Positions 10,421 to 21,400 of a stretch of 64,000 nucleotides of DNA are shown here, piece by piece; position 1 is the stretch's first letter, and each line of letters starts with the position of its first letter. The notes beneath the pieces were generated by a model. That model was given only the letters and a program-made list of their open reading frames with translations, had not been told where the DNA came from and did not search any database. The position numbers and the translations under genes were made by a program. Source of the DNA: Streptococcus infantis SPAR10 (GTDB lineage Bacteria > Bacillota > Bacilli > Lactobacillales > Streptococcaceae); assembly GCF_000279535.1 (NCBI RefSeq), contig NZ_ALCH01000004.1, positions 441,501-505,500 on the forward strand. The letters run 5' to 3'.

Positions 10421-13400
10421 TTAATCTTGTTTCTTTTTATAACCGACAAGACCTGCAAATCCAGTGAGAAAAGCAAATCCAAGATATGCTAATTGGGAAT
10501 TTTGCTCTCCTGTTGCAGGTAGCTGACTACCAGGTTTAATCAAAGTTCTTTCTGATTGTATTGACTCTTTTTGGCGTTCAGAACCTTGAACTTGAACTTG
10601 AGTTTGAGGTTGAACTTGAGTTTGAGTTTGAGGTTGAGGTTTAGGCTGAGGTTGAGGTTTAGGCTGAGGTTGAGGTTGAGGTTGAGGTTTAGGCTGAGGT
10701 TGAGGTTGAGGTTGAGGTTTAGGCTGAGGTTGAGGTTGAGGAGTTGGTAATTCTTTGACTTTGTATTCAAAAATCAGATCTGTAGTTCCTACTCCGACTT
10801 GGCCTGATTGTTGTGCACTGCTAATACGTTCGTATGTTTGACCATTATAAGAAATTTCGTCCGGTGCAACAGCAATGTAGGCAGAACCGTTATCTGCATT
10901 TGAAGCAATAACGATAGCTGGTTGCAATTCAGTTGTGGTGTTTTGAAGGACAAATCGTGCTATTACATTTCCTAAAGCAAGTTTGTAGTCATAAATTACT
11001 GTTTTATTTCCCTTAGATACTGTTCCTGAAACATCAGCAGAACCCTCACGATGACCAACTAAATTATAGACTAGACCGTCTTTTGTAATTACTTTTGGTG
11101 CATCTGTAGTATAGTTCGTACCAAAGTCTGCGTTTTCAGAAACTGTTTGAGAGTCTTGTAATTCGGTATCACTGCCTATAATGAGGAATTGTACCGTCAC
11201 TGATCCTTGAGAAATTGTATAAGTAATTACTGTATCATTAGTAGCAGAAGTTGCAGTAGGAAGAAGGTATCCCTTTGTTTCATCAAGTGGATCTACAAAG
11301 GTTAAGATTTTTCCAGTTGCATCTTTTGGTTCTAACCCTTCAATATATGGTAGAGTTGCAGTTGGCGCTGAAATAGCAGTTGGATTAGAAGGATCATTTA
11401 AATATGCAATCTCTTTAATAGCATTTGATGGTTCTTTTCCTGATGCATAACTAATTGTATAAACACCGACTGGTCGGTAGACAACAATATCAGAAATGTC
11501 ATCAGATTCAGCTAGGATTCCAGTATGACCTCCAGATTTATTAAGATCAGGAGAGATTGTTGCATTTGATTCTTTAGATACGACAACATATCCATTTTTG
11601 ACTGGATTTTCATAATCTGCGAAAGTAGTACCGTCTTTAGACACCCAATCTTCAAGTGTTGTTTCTCCAGTTACCAAATTGATAGTTCCTTTTCGGCTAA
11701 AGTTTAAACTATCTGTTTTTGAAACGATGTCAGCTTCTTGACGATTGTTACCATTCTTATCTTCAGTAACATAGGTGATAGTACGAGTTACTTTTTCTGA
11801 TAAATGATTGAGATCACTAATAGATTTTCCATTTGGAGCTTTAGGAGTTGGATAGAGGCTACCATCGGTATCTCCTGGAACAACTTGGCCAACTTGAATT
11901 GGTTGTGTCTCAGAAAAATCTACAATTTTTGGTGTAAAGCGAACGATGAATTCCTGGATGCCATCACCATTAATGTTTGAAGCATCTCGGTCAAATTTTG
12001 CTGGTCCATTTTTATCAAATTCGTTCTCAACTAGTTTATAACCTTGTTTTAGGTATTTAGCAATCGTATCTTTTGTTGAGTAGTCAATCTTTTCATCAGT
12101 ATGTCCAACAAAGTCGCTTGAACGTTCCAGTTCTTTACCAGTTTCATCTTGATAAAGAACACGGGCAACTTCATTAAGTTTGACATAGAGCATATCCCAT
12201 ACATCTAGGTTAGGAACATCAATTGCAGCCATCCATTGACCGGCCCCGCTGTCATAATATACATTGGCAGTAGTTTCACGAAGTTGAATATTATATTTTC
12301 CTTCTACAGCATCTGGGGTAGCCCAATAGATATTCGCATGTTCGGCCTGATCTTTTGAAATTCTACCGAGTGGTACAAAAGCTTGGATGTTACTCAGTTT
12401 CGTAGTGGAATTAACAGCACTATTCCATTTGTTTTCATTAATTCCAACTAAATTAATCAAATGAGCAATTCGGTCACCAGTTTTAGTTTCTTTTGTGATG
12501 GTATAAACGGTACCTGGTTGAACACCGTCTGAATTATCAAGATTAGAGCCGATAAAGTTACCATCTACAAGAACATTTGTATTGTCTCCAATACGGCGAG
12601 TATCATGTGCTAAAGTTTCGCGTCCACGAAGGAGTTCTTGGTAGGCAACGATAAATTCTTGGTAGTTGAATTCTGCATTAGCAAAATCAGCATTGACTGG
12701 TAAGTTTTGATTGAGGTACCATTCAGCCTGAATAACACCAAAACCTTTTTCATCTTGAGATGTATTGAGAGCAGCAGTGGTCATATGATAACCACCACTT
12801 GCTGCAATAATTGCATCTGTTAGCAATTCATTATCTTTACTGAGTTTTGTTGCATTTTTTTCACGGTGTGTATAAGCAGCGATAATTGGAGATTTTCCGT
12901 TGTATAAATCTCGCATACGCTCAGTCAAGCGTGTTAAGGCTTGGTAGGTAGAATCATGGGCGATGCTATCTCCCCAAACTTCCGCGTATGGTGCAGAGAC
13001 ATTTGTTTTTCCTAATCGATCAGCATCTCCAGTAGAGATATCGTTGATCATGAAGTCATAGCCTTCTTTTTTGAGGGCCTCTGTTGCAGCTGCAGCTAGT
13101 TTTGGATAGTTATCACTTAAGGAGAAAGCTTTTCCAGGTTCGTTTACTTTTTCAACCAAGTTGGTCCCCATAGTGTCTCCTTGCCAACCATCGAAGCCAC
13201 CTTCTTTCATGGCTTTTAACATCACATTGATGATAAAGTTTTGCCAGTTTGGATCTCCTGGATCTAGAAATTGTTGGATGTCAGTCGCTGTAACATCACC
13301 AGTCTTTCCAAAGTTGAAATGATCTTGTAAGTTGCGTACGATGGCACTTTTTACTTGGTCTGGGATTTTTTCATCAAGAGACACAGCGTAAATCATATTA

Positions 13401-14365
13401 TAAAGCATAGCTTTAGCGCCAGTTGAATGGACATGAGAAACCAACTCTTTTACAGCTTCTGTGTCAATAACCGGTAAGTATGTTTTACGTTTTTCGGGAT
13501 CTGTTTCATCTTTCGGAATCAAGAAAGTAGCCCAATCTTGAGTGAATCGTTCAACATTAGCTGGGAATGGATTACCAGGAGTATTGTAAACGTCGTAGAA
13601 GAAGTAGTTATTGACGTGCATGTTGGCCAATTGGTCAATACTATTTTTATATCCTTCCACTTGATCTTTTGTGATTGAATTGTGATTGTCTTTTGAACCT
13701 GCAACAACACCATAACGTGGATATACAGTCCAATCATCTTCGACTGATAGACCAGCTACTTTGTGAAGTTCTTGTTTTCCATCAGCATTCTTTCCGATGA
13801 TGTCAATGAGATAACCAGAATTTGGAGAGAAAACAGAGTTTGGAATGACAAGTGAATTTCCTGGAGCATTTTTCAACTCATAAATAACTTTGTCTAAATG
13901 AGACACTGTCAAATCAGACGAAGTTACGTTAGGATTGTTGATTGAGATGCTAACATCCTCACCACTTTTATATGCAGCTTTGTTAAATGTTACATCATTT
14001 TGGATTTTTGGTGTGTTATAAGTGCTTGTTGTAGATGAAGTACTAGCCGTTGTGGGTTCAGTTGTACTTGAAGTTTGAGGCAAAGTTGATGTCTCTTCAC
14101 TTGAAGAAGTCTTTGGAGTTTCCTCACTAGTTGTTGTAGTAGGTTGCTCACTAGTGGTCTCAGTACTAGTGGCTGGTTGACTTGATGTAGTTACGTTTGT
14201 AGTTGAAGTTGAAGTTGTAGTTGAAGTTGAAGCAACTTCATCTGCCATAGCAACAGAACTTAACATTAAAGAACCAAAGACCGTAATCATAGATACAAGT
14301 ACTTTATTCCGCTTACGGAAATAGCCGTGACCTTTTTCTTGAGAAAAGTTATTTGAAGATTTCAT
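10421..14365 (-). CDS. Cell-wall-anchored dextranase (glycoside hydrolase family 66)
   Basis: Endo-hydrolysis of alpha-1,6 linkages in dextran, at the cell surface. From the ATG at 14365 the protein has 1314 aa. An in-frame TTG four codons upstream lies inside the GGGGGAT ribosome site, so I reject it. The signal peptide ends near SVAMADEV; a Ser/Thr-rich linker runs to about residue 115. The GH66 catalytic module follows, with FDGWQGDTMG (Asp397, candidate nucleophile) and YAEVWGD (Glu462, candidate acid/base), matching the known S. mutans dextranase motifs. MucBP-like beta-rich repeats, a Pro-Gln/Lys stalk, LPATG (1282-1286), a hydrophobic segment and KKKQD complete it. It is divergent from the GbpC-like gene, suggesting a glucan-handling pair. 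The fold assignment is secure; the exact substrate range is inferred. Confidence 0.93.
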   Translation of the reverse strand: MKSSNNFSQEKGHGYFRKRNKVLVSMITVFGSLMLSSVAMADEVASTSTTTSTSTTNVTTSSQPATSTETTSEQPTTTTSEETPKTSSSEETSTLPQTSSTTEPTTASTSSTTSTYNTPKIQNDVTFNKAAYKSGEDVSISINNPNVTSSDLTVSHLDKVIYELKNAPGNSLVIPNSVFSPNSGYLIDIIGKNADGKQELHKVAGLSVEDDWTVYPRYGVVAGSKDNHNSITKDQVEGYKNSIDQLANMHVNNYFFYDVYNTPGNPFPANVERFTQDWATFLIPKDETDPEKRKTYLPVIDTEAVKELVSHVHSTGAKAMLYNMIYAVSLDEKIPDQVKSAIVRNLQDHFNFGKTGDVTATDIQQFLDPGDPNWQNFIINVMLKAMKEGGFDGWQGDTMGTNLVEKVNEPGKAFSLSDNYPKLAAAATEALKKEGYDFMINDISTGDADRLGKTNVSAPYAEVWGDSIAHDSTYQALTRLTERMRDLYNGKSPIIAAYTHREKNATKLSKDNELLTDAIIAASGGYHMTTAALNTSQDEKGFGVIQAEWYLNQNLPVNADFANAEFNYQEFIVAYQELLRGRETLAHDTRRIGDNTNVLVDGNFIGSNLDNSDGVQPGTVYTITKETKTGDRIAHLINLVGINENKWNSAVNSTTKLSNIQAFVPLGRISKDQAEHANIYWATPDAVEGKYNIQLRETTANVYYDSGAGQWMAAIDVPNLDVWDMLYVKLNEVARVLYQDETGKELERSSDFVGHTDEKIDYSTKDTIAKYLKQGYKLVENEFDKNGPAKFDRDASNINGDGIQEFIVRFTPKIVDFSETQPIQVGQVVPGDTDGSLYPTPKAPNGKSISDLNHLSEKVTRTITYVTEDKNGNNRQEADIVSKTDSLNFSRKGTINLVTGETTLEDWVSKDGTTFADYENPVKNGYVVVSKESNATISPDLNKSGGHTGILAESDDISDIVVYRPVGVYTISYASGKEPSNAIKEIAYLNDPSNPTAISAPTATLPYIEGLEPKDATGKILTFVDPLDETKGYLLPTATSATNDTVITYTISQGSVTVQFLIIGSDTELQDSQTVSENADFGTNYTTDAPKVITKDGLVYNLVGHREGSADVSGTVSKGNKTVIYDYKLALGNVIARFVLQNTTTELQPAIVIASNADNGSAYIAVAPDEISYNGQTYERISSAQQSGQVGVGTTDLIFEYKVKELPTPQPQPQPKPQPQPQPQPKPQPQPQPQPKPQPQPKPQPQTQTQVQPQTQVQVQGSERQKESIQSERTLIKPGSQLPATGEQNSQLAYLGFAFLTGFAGLVGYKKKQD
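10590..10743 (-). repeat. Pro-Gln/Pro-Lys stalk repeat of the dextranase
   Basis: A degenerate 6-bp periodicity encodes QPQPQPKPQP-type repeats, ending in a TQTQVQ variant, just before the LPATG signal. It is a wall-spanning stalk by analogy with other streptococcal surface proteins. Confidence 0.85.
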
Positions 14366-14400
14366 TATATCCCCCAATCATTAAATTTTGTTAGTTGAAA

Positions 14401-14430
14401 TTATACGACATATCATAGGAAAATGTCAAC
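14401..14430 (-). promoter_or_regulatory. Strong promoter of the dextranase gene
   Basis: Read on the minus strand, a consensus TTGACA (14430-14425) and a consensus TATAAT (14406-14401) are separated by 18 bp, about 36 bp before the start codon. Confidence 0.85.
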
Positions 14431-14511
14431 AAAAACGTAAATTTTTGAAATCAAAATGAAAAACTCCTGAAAACAAAGTGAAAAAAGTTTGAAAAAAACA
14501 TATAAAAATAC

Positions 14512-14540
14512 TTGACTTTTTAAATTATTTTTGTTACGAT
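14512..14540 (+). promoter_or_regulatory. Promoter of the GbpC-like gene
   Basis: TTGACT at 14512-14517 and TACGAT at 14535-14540 with a 17-bp spacer. It diverges from the dextranase promoter about 80 bp away, leaving an AT-rich gap where a shared regulator could bind. Confidence 0.75.
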
Positions 14541-14615
14541 TTTTCTGACTTCGAAGAACAAAAATTCTTTTTGCTTGAGAAGCATATATAAAAAACATTT
14601 AAAAAGGAGTTTGTC

Positions 14616-17345
14616 ATGTCATCGTTAAAGAATAATAAAACGATTAAGTATGCCTTGAGAAAAACATCGATTGCTTTTGGTTCTGTTGCGGTTGCAACAG
14701 TGATTGCTGCTGCAGGTATTGCGACTGTATCTGCCGATGAAACTTCATCAGTAACTACACCGGTTACTTCAACTACAACAGTAGCTGGAGAAGAAACAAA
14801 AGAAGTTGCGGTTCCAGAGAAGTTGGAAGAAGCTAAAACTGCTGCCACAAATGAAGGTCTTGAAGTTAAAGAAACTGAGACTAAAAAGCAAGATTCTGAG
14901 GAAGCTGCTGCTAAAGATTACGAAAAACAAGTTACTGATATTAATAAAACTGTAGCTGATTATAAAGCTGAAGTTGCAGCAAATCAAGAAGCTTACGAAA
15001 AAGAAAAAGCTGAAGTTGATGCTAAAAATGCTGCTACAAAAGCAAACTACGATAAAGAGCTTGAAGCTTACAACGAAAAACTTACTTCTTATAAAAAAGA
15101 ATTGACTGAAAAATCAGCAGAAAAAACAGCAGTAGAAAAGAGTAATGAAGAAGCACGTGTTGCTTATGAAAAAGCTCTTGAAGAATATAACACAGCACTT
15201 GCAGCATACAATGCATCTGTAAAAGCAAATCAAGAAGCTACTGAAAGTAATAAATTAGCTCAAGCAGGATATGAAGCTAAATTAGCTGACTACAAGACTA
15301 AAAAAGCTGCTTATGATGAAGCACAAGCTGCTTACTTGATTGAGCTCGAAATTTACAACAAGAAAAAAGCACAATACGATGATGCTAAAGATGCCTTCAA
15401 TAAGATGGTTGCAGAGCGTGGTGGAAATCCTGAGAAATACAAACAAGATTTGACATTCCTCTCTGAAGAACTTGCTGATGGCGAAACAACTAAAATCACA
15501 CACCAAACAACTGGATTAACAACTTACTTGACAAAAGAAGGTCAATCTCGTATGTACGGTGATGGTAAAGCTACTAAAATGTATGAAACAAAGAATCTAC
15601 AAGATTCTGATTTGACAACTACAAACCCATATGCTAATAATGAAATTGAGTGGGGAGTTGTAAAAGTCGGAGATAAATTTGATGTGACATACACAGGACT
15701 TACTCAAGCTAAAATTGTAAAAGGTAGCGAAGAAAAACGTATTGCAAAAGTTGTTTATAAATACGATGTGAAGAGCCTTCCATCATCAGATGGAAAAGGA
15801 ATCGTTCAAATTTATAACGATCCAGCGGTTACAATGACAATTGGTAGCTCAACTGATACTGAAAACCCAGTTACAGTTGGTGTTGACATTGAGTTTTATG
15901 ATGAAAATGACCAATTGATTGATTTGTCACAACACAATGCAATCCTTGCCCTTAACTCACTTAACCACTGGAATGGTGCATCTTATGTTGAAAATGACAA
16001 ACCTCGTCCTCTAGTTGTTGAAGCTAAAGATAGCGAAGGCAATACAGTTCGTGGAACTTGGGATCCATATTCAGATGGAAGTGAACCAAAACTTGATGGT
16101 GCAGACGTTGTTGTGAAAAGCGGTAAGGCTGACTTCGGTAGTGCAGAAGTTGATATCAATGCTGATAATCCTTTGAAAATTGTTGCTCAAAAAGCAACAT
16201 GGGTTGATGATGCCTTCAAAGTAACTGGAGAAACAGCAGTTGATGCTACAACAGTGAACGCATCTGGTGGCGGAAATGGTCACTCAGTTGGTACTGAAGA
16301 TTACACATTCGGTGATAAATCAGACGTTATCGGTTCTTACACTGTAGACGCTACATCTGGTGTTTTGAGATACACACCAAAAATGAAGCACCAAGATACT
16401 CCTCACGTTGAGTCTGTAAACATTGGTGACAAAGAGTTTATTAAACTTCCAAATTCAAGTGTAGACCAAGATTCATCGACAAAAGAAGTATCTGCTAAAG
16501 AACAAAACCAATACATGGATCAAGGTGCTACATTTAATGCAGACTCTTCAAGTGAAACTAAGGGTTGGGATGATCCTAAGAGCCCTTACCTTTACTATGG
16601 TGGTGCTGCTGTTATTTTGAAAGATGGTCATCTTGAATTTACAGCAAAAGGTGCTAACGCAACAGGCGAAGCAACTCTCTATTGGTTCTCTATCAACTCA
16701 AATGTTGGCTTCCCTCAAGATCCAGGTGAAGAGCCAGTTAAACCAACAGAACCAACACCTCCAGTTAAACCTGAAAAACCAGAATTGACAGAAGTACCAA
16801 CTGTTAAAGAAAAACCAGTTCCACCGACAGAACCAGAATATAAAACTGTACCTGTCTTACCAAGTGAACCGGTTAAACCAGAAGCACCTGAGTTGGTGAA
16901 GGATCCTGTTAAGAAAGAAACAGAAAAACCAGTTGTTGAATGGAATAAAAATGTTGTGCTTATCAAGGAAAATGAAAAACCACAACCTAAGCCAGAACCA
17001 AAACCAGAGCCTAAGCCAGAACCAAAACCAGAGCCTAAGCCAGAACCAAAACCAGAGCCTAAGCCAGAACCAAAACCAGAGCCTAAGCCAGAACCAAAAC
17101 CAGAGCCTAAGCCAGAACCAAAACCAGAGCCTAAGCCAGAACCAAAACCAGAGCCTAAGCCAGAACCAAAACCAGAGCCTAAGCCAGAACCAAAACCAGA
17201 GCCTAAGCCAGAATCAAAACCAGAATCATCTAAGAAATCATTGCCAAATACTGGTTCAGTTGAACAATCATTCATGACTTATTCAGCACTTATTGGTTTA
17301 GCTACTGCCGGTTATGCTTTGTCAAGAAAGAAAAAAGAAGACTAA
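14616..17345 (+). CDS. GbpC/antigen I-II-type glucan-binding surface protein, LPxTG anchored
   Basis: A 909-aa wall protein likely to bind alpha-glucan. The signal peptide ends near ATVSADET. Residues ~90-265 are Ala/Lys/Glu-rich, with repeated AYE.A..EY.-type heptads that should form a long coiled coil, like the alanine-rich region of antigen I/II. Residues ~270-700 look like the GbpC / Spa lectin domain ([12 protein letters not shown], then [18 protein letters not shown], then [17 protein letters not shown], then [14 protein letters not shown]). A Pro-rich region, a PKPE stalk, LPNTG (876-880), a hydrophobic stretch and RKKKED follow. An RBS AAGGAG lies 6 bp before ATG. Relatives are S. mutans GbpC and S. 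sobrinus dextran-binding lectins. The adjacent dextranase supports a glucan role; direct ligand binding is inferred. Confidence 0.85.
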   Translation: MSSLKNNKTIKYALRKTSIAFGSVAVATVIAAAGIATVSADETSSVTTPVTSTTTVAGEETKEVAVPEKLEEAKTAATNEGLEVKETETKKQDSEEAAAKDYEKQVTDINKTVADYKAEVAANQEAYEKEKAEVDAKNAATKANYDKELEAYNEKLTSYKKELTEKSAEKTAVEKSNEEARVAYEKALEEYNTALAAYNASVKANQEATESNKLAQAGYEAKLADYKTKKAAYDEAQAAYLIELEIYNKKKAQYDDAKDAFNKMVAERGGNPEKYKQDLTFLSEELADGETTKITHQTTGLTTYLTKEGQSRMYGDGKATKMYETKNLQDSDLTTTNPYANNEIEWGVVKVGDKFDVTYTGLTQAKIVKGSEEKRIAKVVYKYDVKSLPSSDGKGIVQIYNDPAVTMTIGSSTDTENPVTVGVDIEFYDENDQLIDLSQHNAILALNSLNHWNGASYVENDKPRPLVVEAKDSEGNTVRGTWDPYSDGSEPKLDGADVVVKSGKADFGSAEVDINADNPLKIVAQKATWVDDAFKVTGETAVDATTVNASGGGNGHSVGTEDYTFGDKSDVIGSYTVDATSGVLRYTPKMKHQDTPHVESVNIGDKEFIKLPNSSVDQDSSTKEVSAKEQNQYMDQGATFNADSSSETKGWDDPKSPYLYYGGAAVILKDGHLEFTAKGANATGEATLYWFSINSNVGFPQDPGEEPVKPTEPTPPVKPEKPELTEVPTVKEKPVPPTEPEYKTVPVLPSEPVKPEAPELVKDPVKKETEKPVVEWNKNVVLIKENEKPQPKPEPKPEPKPEPKPEPKPEPKPEPKPEPKPEPKPEPKPEPKPEPKPEPKPEPKPEPKPEPKPEPKPEPKPEPKPESKPESSKKSLPNTGSVEQSFMTYSALIGLATAGYALSRKKKED
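16986..17225 (+). repeat. 24-bp tandem array coding PKPEPKPE stalk
   Basis: Nine exact 24-bp units (16986-17201) are followed by a tenth in which Glu-Pro codons become Glu-Ser. The array encodes a charged proline-rich stalk immediately before LPNTG. Confidence 0.92.
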
Positions 17346-17361
17346 TTCATTCTGACAGTTT

Positions 17362-17395
17362 AAAAAGAGAAGACTAGTTTAGTCTTCTTTTTTTA
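17362..17395 (+). terminator. Terminator of the GbpC-like gene
   Basis: Perfect stem AGAAGACT / AGTCTTCT with an AGTTT loop (17368-17388), preceded by A residues and followed by a T run. Confidence 0.9.
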
Positions 17396-17439
17396 CTTAA
17401 CTTTATCCTATAAAACTTAAAATATTAAACCGTTTACAC

Positions 17440-17468
17440 TTGACAAAAATTGGTCTATACCATATAAT
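17440..17468 (+). promoter_or_regulatory. nagB promoter with perfect sigma-A boxes
   Basis: TTGACA (17440-17445) and TATAAT (17463-17468) are both consensus, with a 17-bp spacer. A CcpA-like cre candidate, imperfect against the consensus, lies just upstream at about 17425-17440 (TTAAACCGTTTACA). Confidence 0.9.
17451..17462 (+). promoter_or_regulatory. NagR/DasR-type operator (dre) inside the nagB promoter spacer
   Basis: TGGTCTATACCA is one base away from the palindrome TGGTCTAGACCA, the core of the dre site bound by the GntR-family amino-sugar repressors NagR and DasR. It fills the spacer up to the base before the -10, so bound repressor would block RNA polymerase. GlcN6P/GlcNAc6P-dependent derepression is inferred from the family. 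Confidence 0.75.
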
Positions 17469-17495
17469 GAAATAAAGAAATATGGAGGAACAATT

Positions 17496-18203
17496 ATGAA
17501 AGTTATTCAAGTAAAAAATCCTGAAGAAGGTGGAAAAGTAGCTTTTGAAATTTTAAAAGAAAAGCTAGCAAACGGTGCTCAAACATTAGGACTTGCGACA
17601 GGTAGCAGTCCACTTGAGTTTTATGGAGAAATCGTTAAGAGTGACCTTGATTTTTCAAATCTTACAAGTGTTAACTTGGACGAATATGTAGGACTTGATG
17701 GAGATAACCCACAATCTTATCGTTACTTTATGCAAGAAAATCTATTCAATAAAAAGCCATTCAAAGAAAGCTTTTTACCGCGTGGTGTAAAAGATAATGC
17801 AGAAGAAGAAGTAGAACGTTATAATCAAATTCTTGCAGATCATCCAGTAGATTTACAAATCTTGGGAATTGGTCGAAATGGTCACATTGGCTTTAATGAG
17901 CCAGGAACTCCATTTGATAGTCAAACCCACCTTGTAGATCTTGATCAGTCTACTATTGAAGCAAATGCTCGCTTCTTTGATAAGATTGAAGATGTACCAA
18001 CACAAGCTATCTCAATGGGAATCAAAAATATTCTAGATGCAAAATCTATTCTTCTCTTTGCTTATGGTGAATCTAAGGCAGAAGCCATCGCTGGAACTGT
18101 TGAAGGTCCAGTTACTGAAAGTCTTCCAGCAAGTAGTTTGCAGAACCATCCAGATGTAACTATTATTGCGGATGCTGGAGCACTTAGCTTGTTGAAAAAA
18201 TAG
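17496..18203 (+). CDS. nagB: Glucosamine-6-phosphate deaminase
   Basis: Converts glucosamine-6-phosphate to fructose-6-phosphate and ammonia, feeding amino sugars (GlcNAc, sialic acid, host glycans) into glycolysis. The 235-aa length is typical of the family. Diagnostic motifs include [11 protein letters not shown] near the N-terminus, SVNLDEYVG and [15 protein letters not shown], the last carrying the catalytic His loop. The RBS TGGAGGA lies 7 bp before ATG. The gene is monocistronic, with its own promoter, dre operator and terminator. It is a core gene lying between surface-protein genes. Confidence 0.96.
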   Translation: MKVIQVKNPEEGGKVAFEILKEKLANGAQTLGLATGSSPLEFYGEIVKSDLDFSNLTSVNLDEYVGLDGDNPQSYRYFMQENLFNKKPFKESFLPRGVKDNAEEEVERYNQILADHPVDLQILGIGRNGHIGFNEPGTPFDSQTHLVDLDQSTIEANARFFDKIEDVPTQAISMGIKNILDAKSILLFAYGESKAEAIAGTVEGPVTESLPASSLQNHPDVTIIADAGALSLLKK

Positions 18204-18215
18204 TTCTCGTATAAA

Positions 18216-18250
18216 TGAAAACCATTCAAAAATTTTCGAATGGTTTTTGT
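18216..18250 (+). terminator. Terminator of nagB
   Basis: AAAACCATTC / GAATGGTTTT stem at 18217-18247 with an A/T loop and a T-rich tail. Confidence 0.85.
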
Positions 18251-18368
18251 AACTTTATGAAAATTAATATATATGAAAAAATAAAATTATAATAAAAACG
18301 TACATTATGATTCTAAAACTTATAATTGTAAAGAAATAAAATAATTATACTTGTAATTTATTAAAAAT

Positions 18369-18390
18369 GAGGCTTCTGAGCCTCGATTTT
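18369..18390. terminator. Second terminator-like hairpin upstream of the 1247-aa gene
   Basis: GAGGCT-TCTG-AGCCTC at 18369-18384 is a perfect 6-bp stem followed by GATTTTATT. It ends just before the next promoter and could insulate it. The T tract is weak, so the role is uncertain. Confidence 0.4.
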
Positions 18391-18391
18391 A

Positions 18392-18420
18392 TTGACTTTT
18401 AGATTATATTATAGTACTAT
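18392..18420 (+). promoter_or_regulatory. Promoter of the 1247-aa surface protein gene
   Basis: TTGACT at 18392-18397, a 17-bp spacer and TACTAT at 18415-18420, about 60 bp before the start codon. Confidence 0.7.
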
Positions 18421-18481
18421 GATGGTGAGTTAGTCAATAATTCAATATATTTAAAAAAATAGGGAAAGAAGGAAATATTTA

Positions 18482-21400
18482 ATGGTGAAAAAGTCTAAGA
18501 AAAAGCCGTTATTAATATTTTTTGTATCAGTTCTGACCTTCTTGAGCGTATTGTTCTTATCGACCAATGTCGCTTATGCAGATGGAAAAGAGCTAACGGG
18601 TGTAGTAACTGATATAAGTGTCCTCAACATGTCGGATTCAAAATTGGAGCCGAATAGTGACGGTACTTATCAGATTATTACCAATCGTACAAATCAGTTC
18701 TTTGTTCAATTTGACCTCAAGCAATATGATGGAAAATTGACCAATGGCGATTACTTTGATGTAGATATTCCTACACCAGTAACCGTATATAACGGGACTA
18801 CTGAATTGTACGATAAAGAAACAAAAGTTAATATCGGTACAGTAGTTGTTACTGCTAATGGTGATAACCAAGGTGGTAAGGCACGTGTTACTTTGAAGAA
18901 CCTTGATGAGTTCCAAGCTAAAACAGGCGGGGATATCGTTAAAGGCGTAAAAGGAAATTATGCAATTACTTTCTTGTTCAAGAGTGACCAAACAGCAACA
19001 CCACTAACTTTTGAAAACAAGGGTGTTAGTAAAACAATCACACATACCTTTACATCTAAGACAGTTGACAGCAAGCAAGAAGGTTTCGAAAACTATGCTA
19101 AGGTTGGTAACGATGTAGTAAGTAAAGAATGGACTTCAGAAAAGTTAGCAGCTATCGGTTCAGTTGGAAAAGGTGATATTTATTCTCCATGGAGAATCCG
19201 TGTCAATACAGGAAGACAAGACTATGGTAAAAACCTAGTTCTTAATGACTTCCTTCCAAATACAGCTGAGTTTTCTGCTATTCAATATATTCCAGAATCA
19301 TTGGTAGTTTATTCTTCTGCAACATTGAACGATGGGACTTCTCAAGTCCCATCAGATGCTAAGAAGATGGTAGAAGGTACTGACTATACTGTAGCTTGGA
19401 ATGAGAACTATACTCAGTTCAAACTTATCTTTGCAGATGGTTCTAAATCATACTGGGTAGAATACCATACAACAACACCAGGTGATGGTAGCAAAGTTCA
19501 AAACGTTATCCAGTTGACTACAGCAGATGGAACTGCACTTACTCAACGTAGTAATCGTGCAAAATTAGATTTCACGGTTGAACGTGTATCTCTTGTAAAA
19601 GGACAAATCGAAGCTTCTACAGCCTTCAAGATTAAGATCAACAAGACAAATGCCTTCACATTGGTTCCAGTTGCAGGCGCTGTTTATACAGTGAAGTCAG
19701 AAGACGGAACTATCTCTACAGAATTGACTACAAATGAAAAAGGTGAGGCAATCTCTGATGAGTTTGATCAAAAATATGTCGGTAAGACATTCATCATCAA
19801 AGAAAAAACAGCTCCTGCTGGATATAATCTTGATGAAACAGAATACAAGGTAGTTCTTGGAGCTGAAGGTTCTAAGATTAACCTTAAAGACGAACCAATC
19901 GCAGCTGATTTCTCAATTACTGCTAAGAAAGTAATTGCTGGAAATCGTCCAGTAGCCTTGAAAGATGGTGAGTTCAAGTTTGATTTGTACAATGCAAACA
20001 ACTTGACTACTCCAATTGCTTCAACAACAAACAAAGCAGATGGAAGCATCACATTTGAAGGTTTGAAAGCTAAAGGTCCTGGTACCTACAACTATGTCAT
20101 CAAAGAAAATACTGAAACTAAAGTTCCAGGAATCACATTTGATGAAAACTCATACGAAGTAACAGTGGTTGTTAAAGCTGAAGGTGGAACACTTAAAGCT
20201 GAGGTTACAACTCAAGCACCAACTTTAACAAACACATATGAGCCATCACCAGCTCGTGCGACATTCAAAGCAACTAAAGAATTGGTTGGTAAAGAACTTG
20301 CTAACGAACAATTTGAGTTTGAATTGAGCGAAGGTGGTCAAGTCATTGCAACGTCTTCAAATGGTAAGACAGTCAATGGTGTTGAAGCTGCAACAAATGA
20401 AGTAGTCTTCTCAGTTCTTTACACTGAAGCTGGAGAGCACGAATATGTCATTACAGAAAAAGCTGGTTCAGTAGCAGGAGTTACATACTCTAAAGAAAGC
20501 TATACAGTTCATGTTAAAGTTGTAGATAACGGTGAAGGTAAACTCGTAGCTACTGTTACAGAAGCAGATGAAGCTCGTAAGTTTACAAACACATATAAAG
20601 CAACTCCAGCAGAAGCTGTTATCAAAGCAACTAAAGAATTAGTTGGTAAAGAACTTGCTAAAGAACAATTTGAGTTTGAATTGAGCGAAGGCGGAAATGT
20701 CATCGCAACATCATCAAACGGTAAAGAAGTTGAGGGTGTTGAAGTTGCAACAAACGAAGTAGCCTTCAAACTTTCATACACTGAAGCAGGCGAGCACGAA
20801 TACGTGTTGACAGAAAAAGCCGGATCAGTAGCAGGAGTTGAATACTCAACTGAAAGCCACATAATCCATGTCTCAGTAGCAGATAACGGTGAAGGCAAAC
20901 TAGTTGCGACTGTTAAGGAAGCAGATTCAACTCGTAAGTTTACAAACAAATATAAAGTATCACCAACAGAAGCAGTTATCAAAGCAACTAAAGAATTAGT
21001 TGGTAAAGAACTTGCTAAAGAACAATTTGAGTTTGAATTGAGTGAAGGCGGAAATGTCATCGCAACATCATCAAATGGTAAAGAAGTTGAGGGTGTTGAA
21101 GTTGCAACAAACGAAGTAGCCTTCAAACTTTCATACACTGAAGCAGGCGAGCACGAGTACGTGTTGACAGAAAAAGCTGGTTCAGCAGCAGGAGTCACAT
21201 ACTCTAAAGAAAGCTACACAATCCATGTCTCAGTAGTAGATAATGGAGAAGGTAAACTAGTTGCTACTGTAACAGAAGAAGATTCAACTCGTAAGTTTAC
21301 AAATACTTATAAAGTATCACCAACAGAAGCAGTTATCAAAGCAACTAAAGAATTAGTTGGTAAAGAACTTGCTAAAGAACAATTTGAGTTTGAATTGAGT

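Noticed and set aside
14366..14377. Upstream TTG start for the dextranase
   Set aside because: The TTG overlaps the GGGGGAT ribosome site that serves the ATG at 14365.
16715..17275. Gly/Ser/Phe-repeat minus-strand frame opposite the PKPE stalk
   Set aside because: An antisense shadow of the 24-bp repeat; it has no ribosome site.
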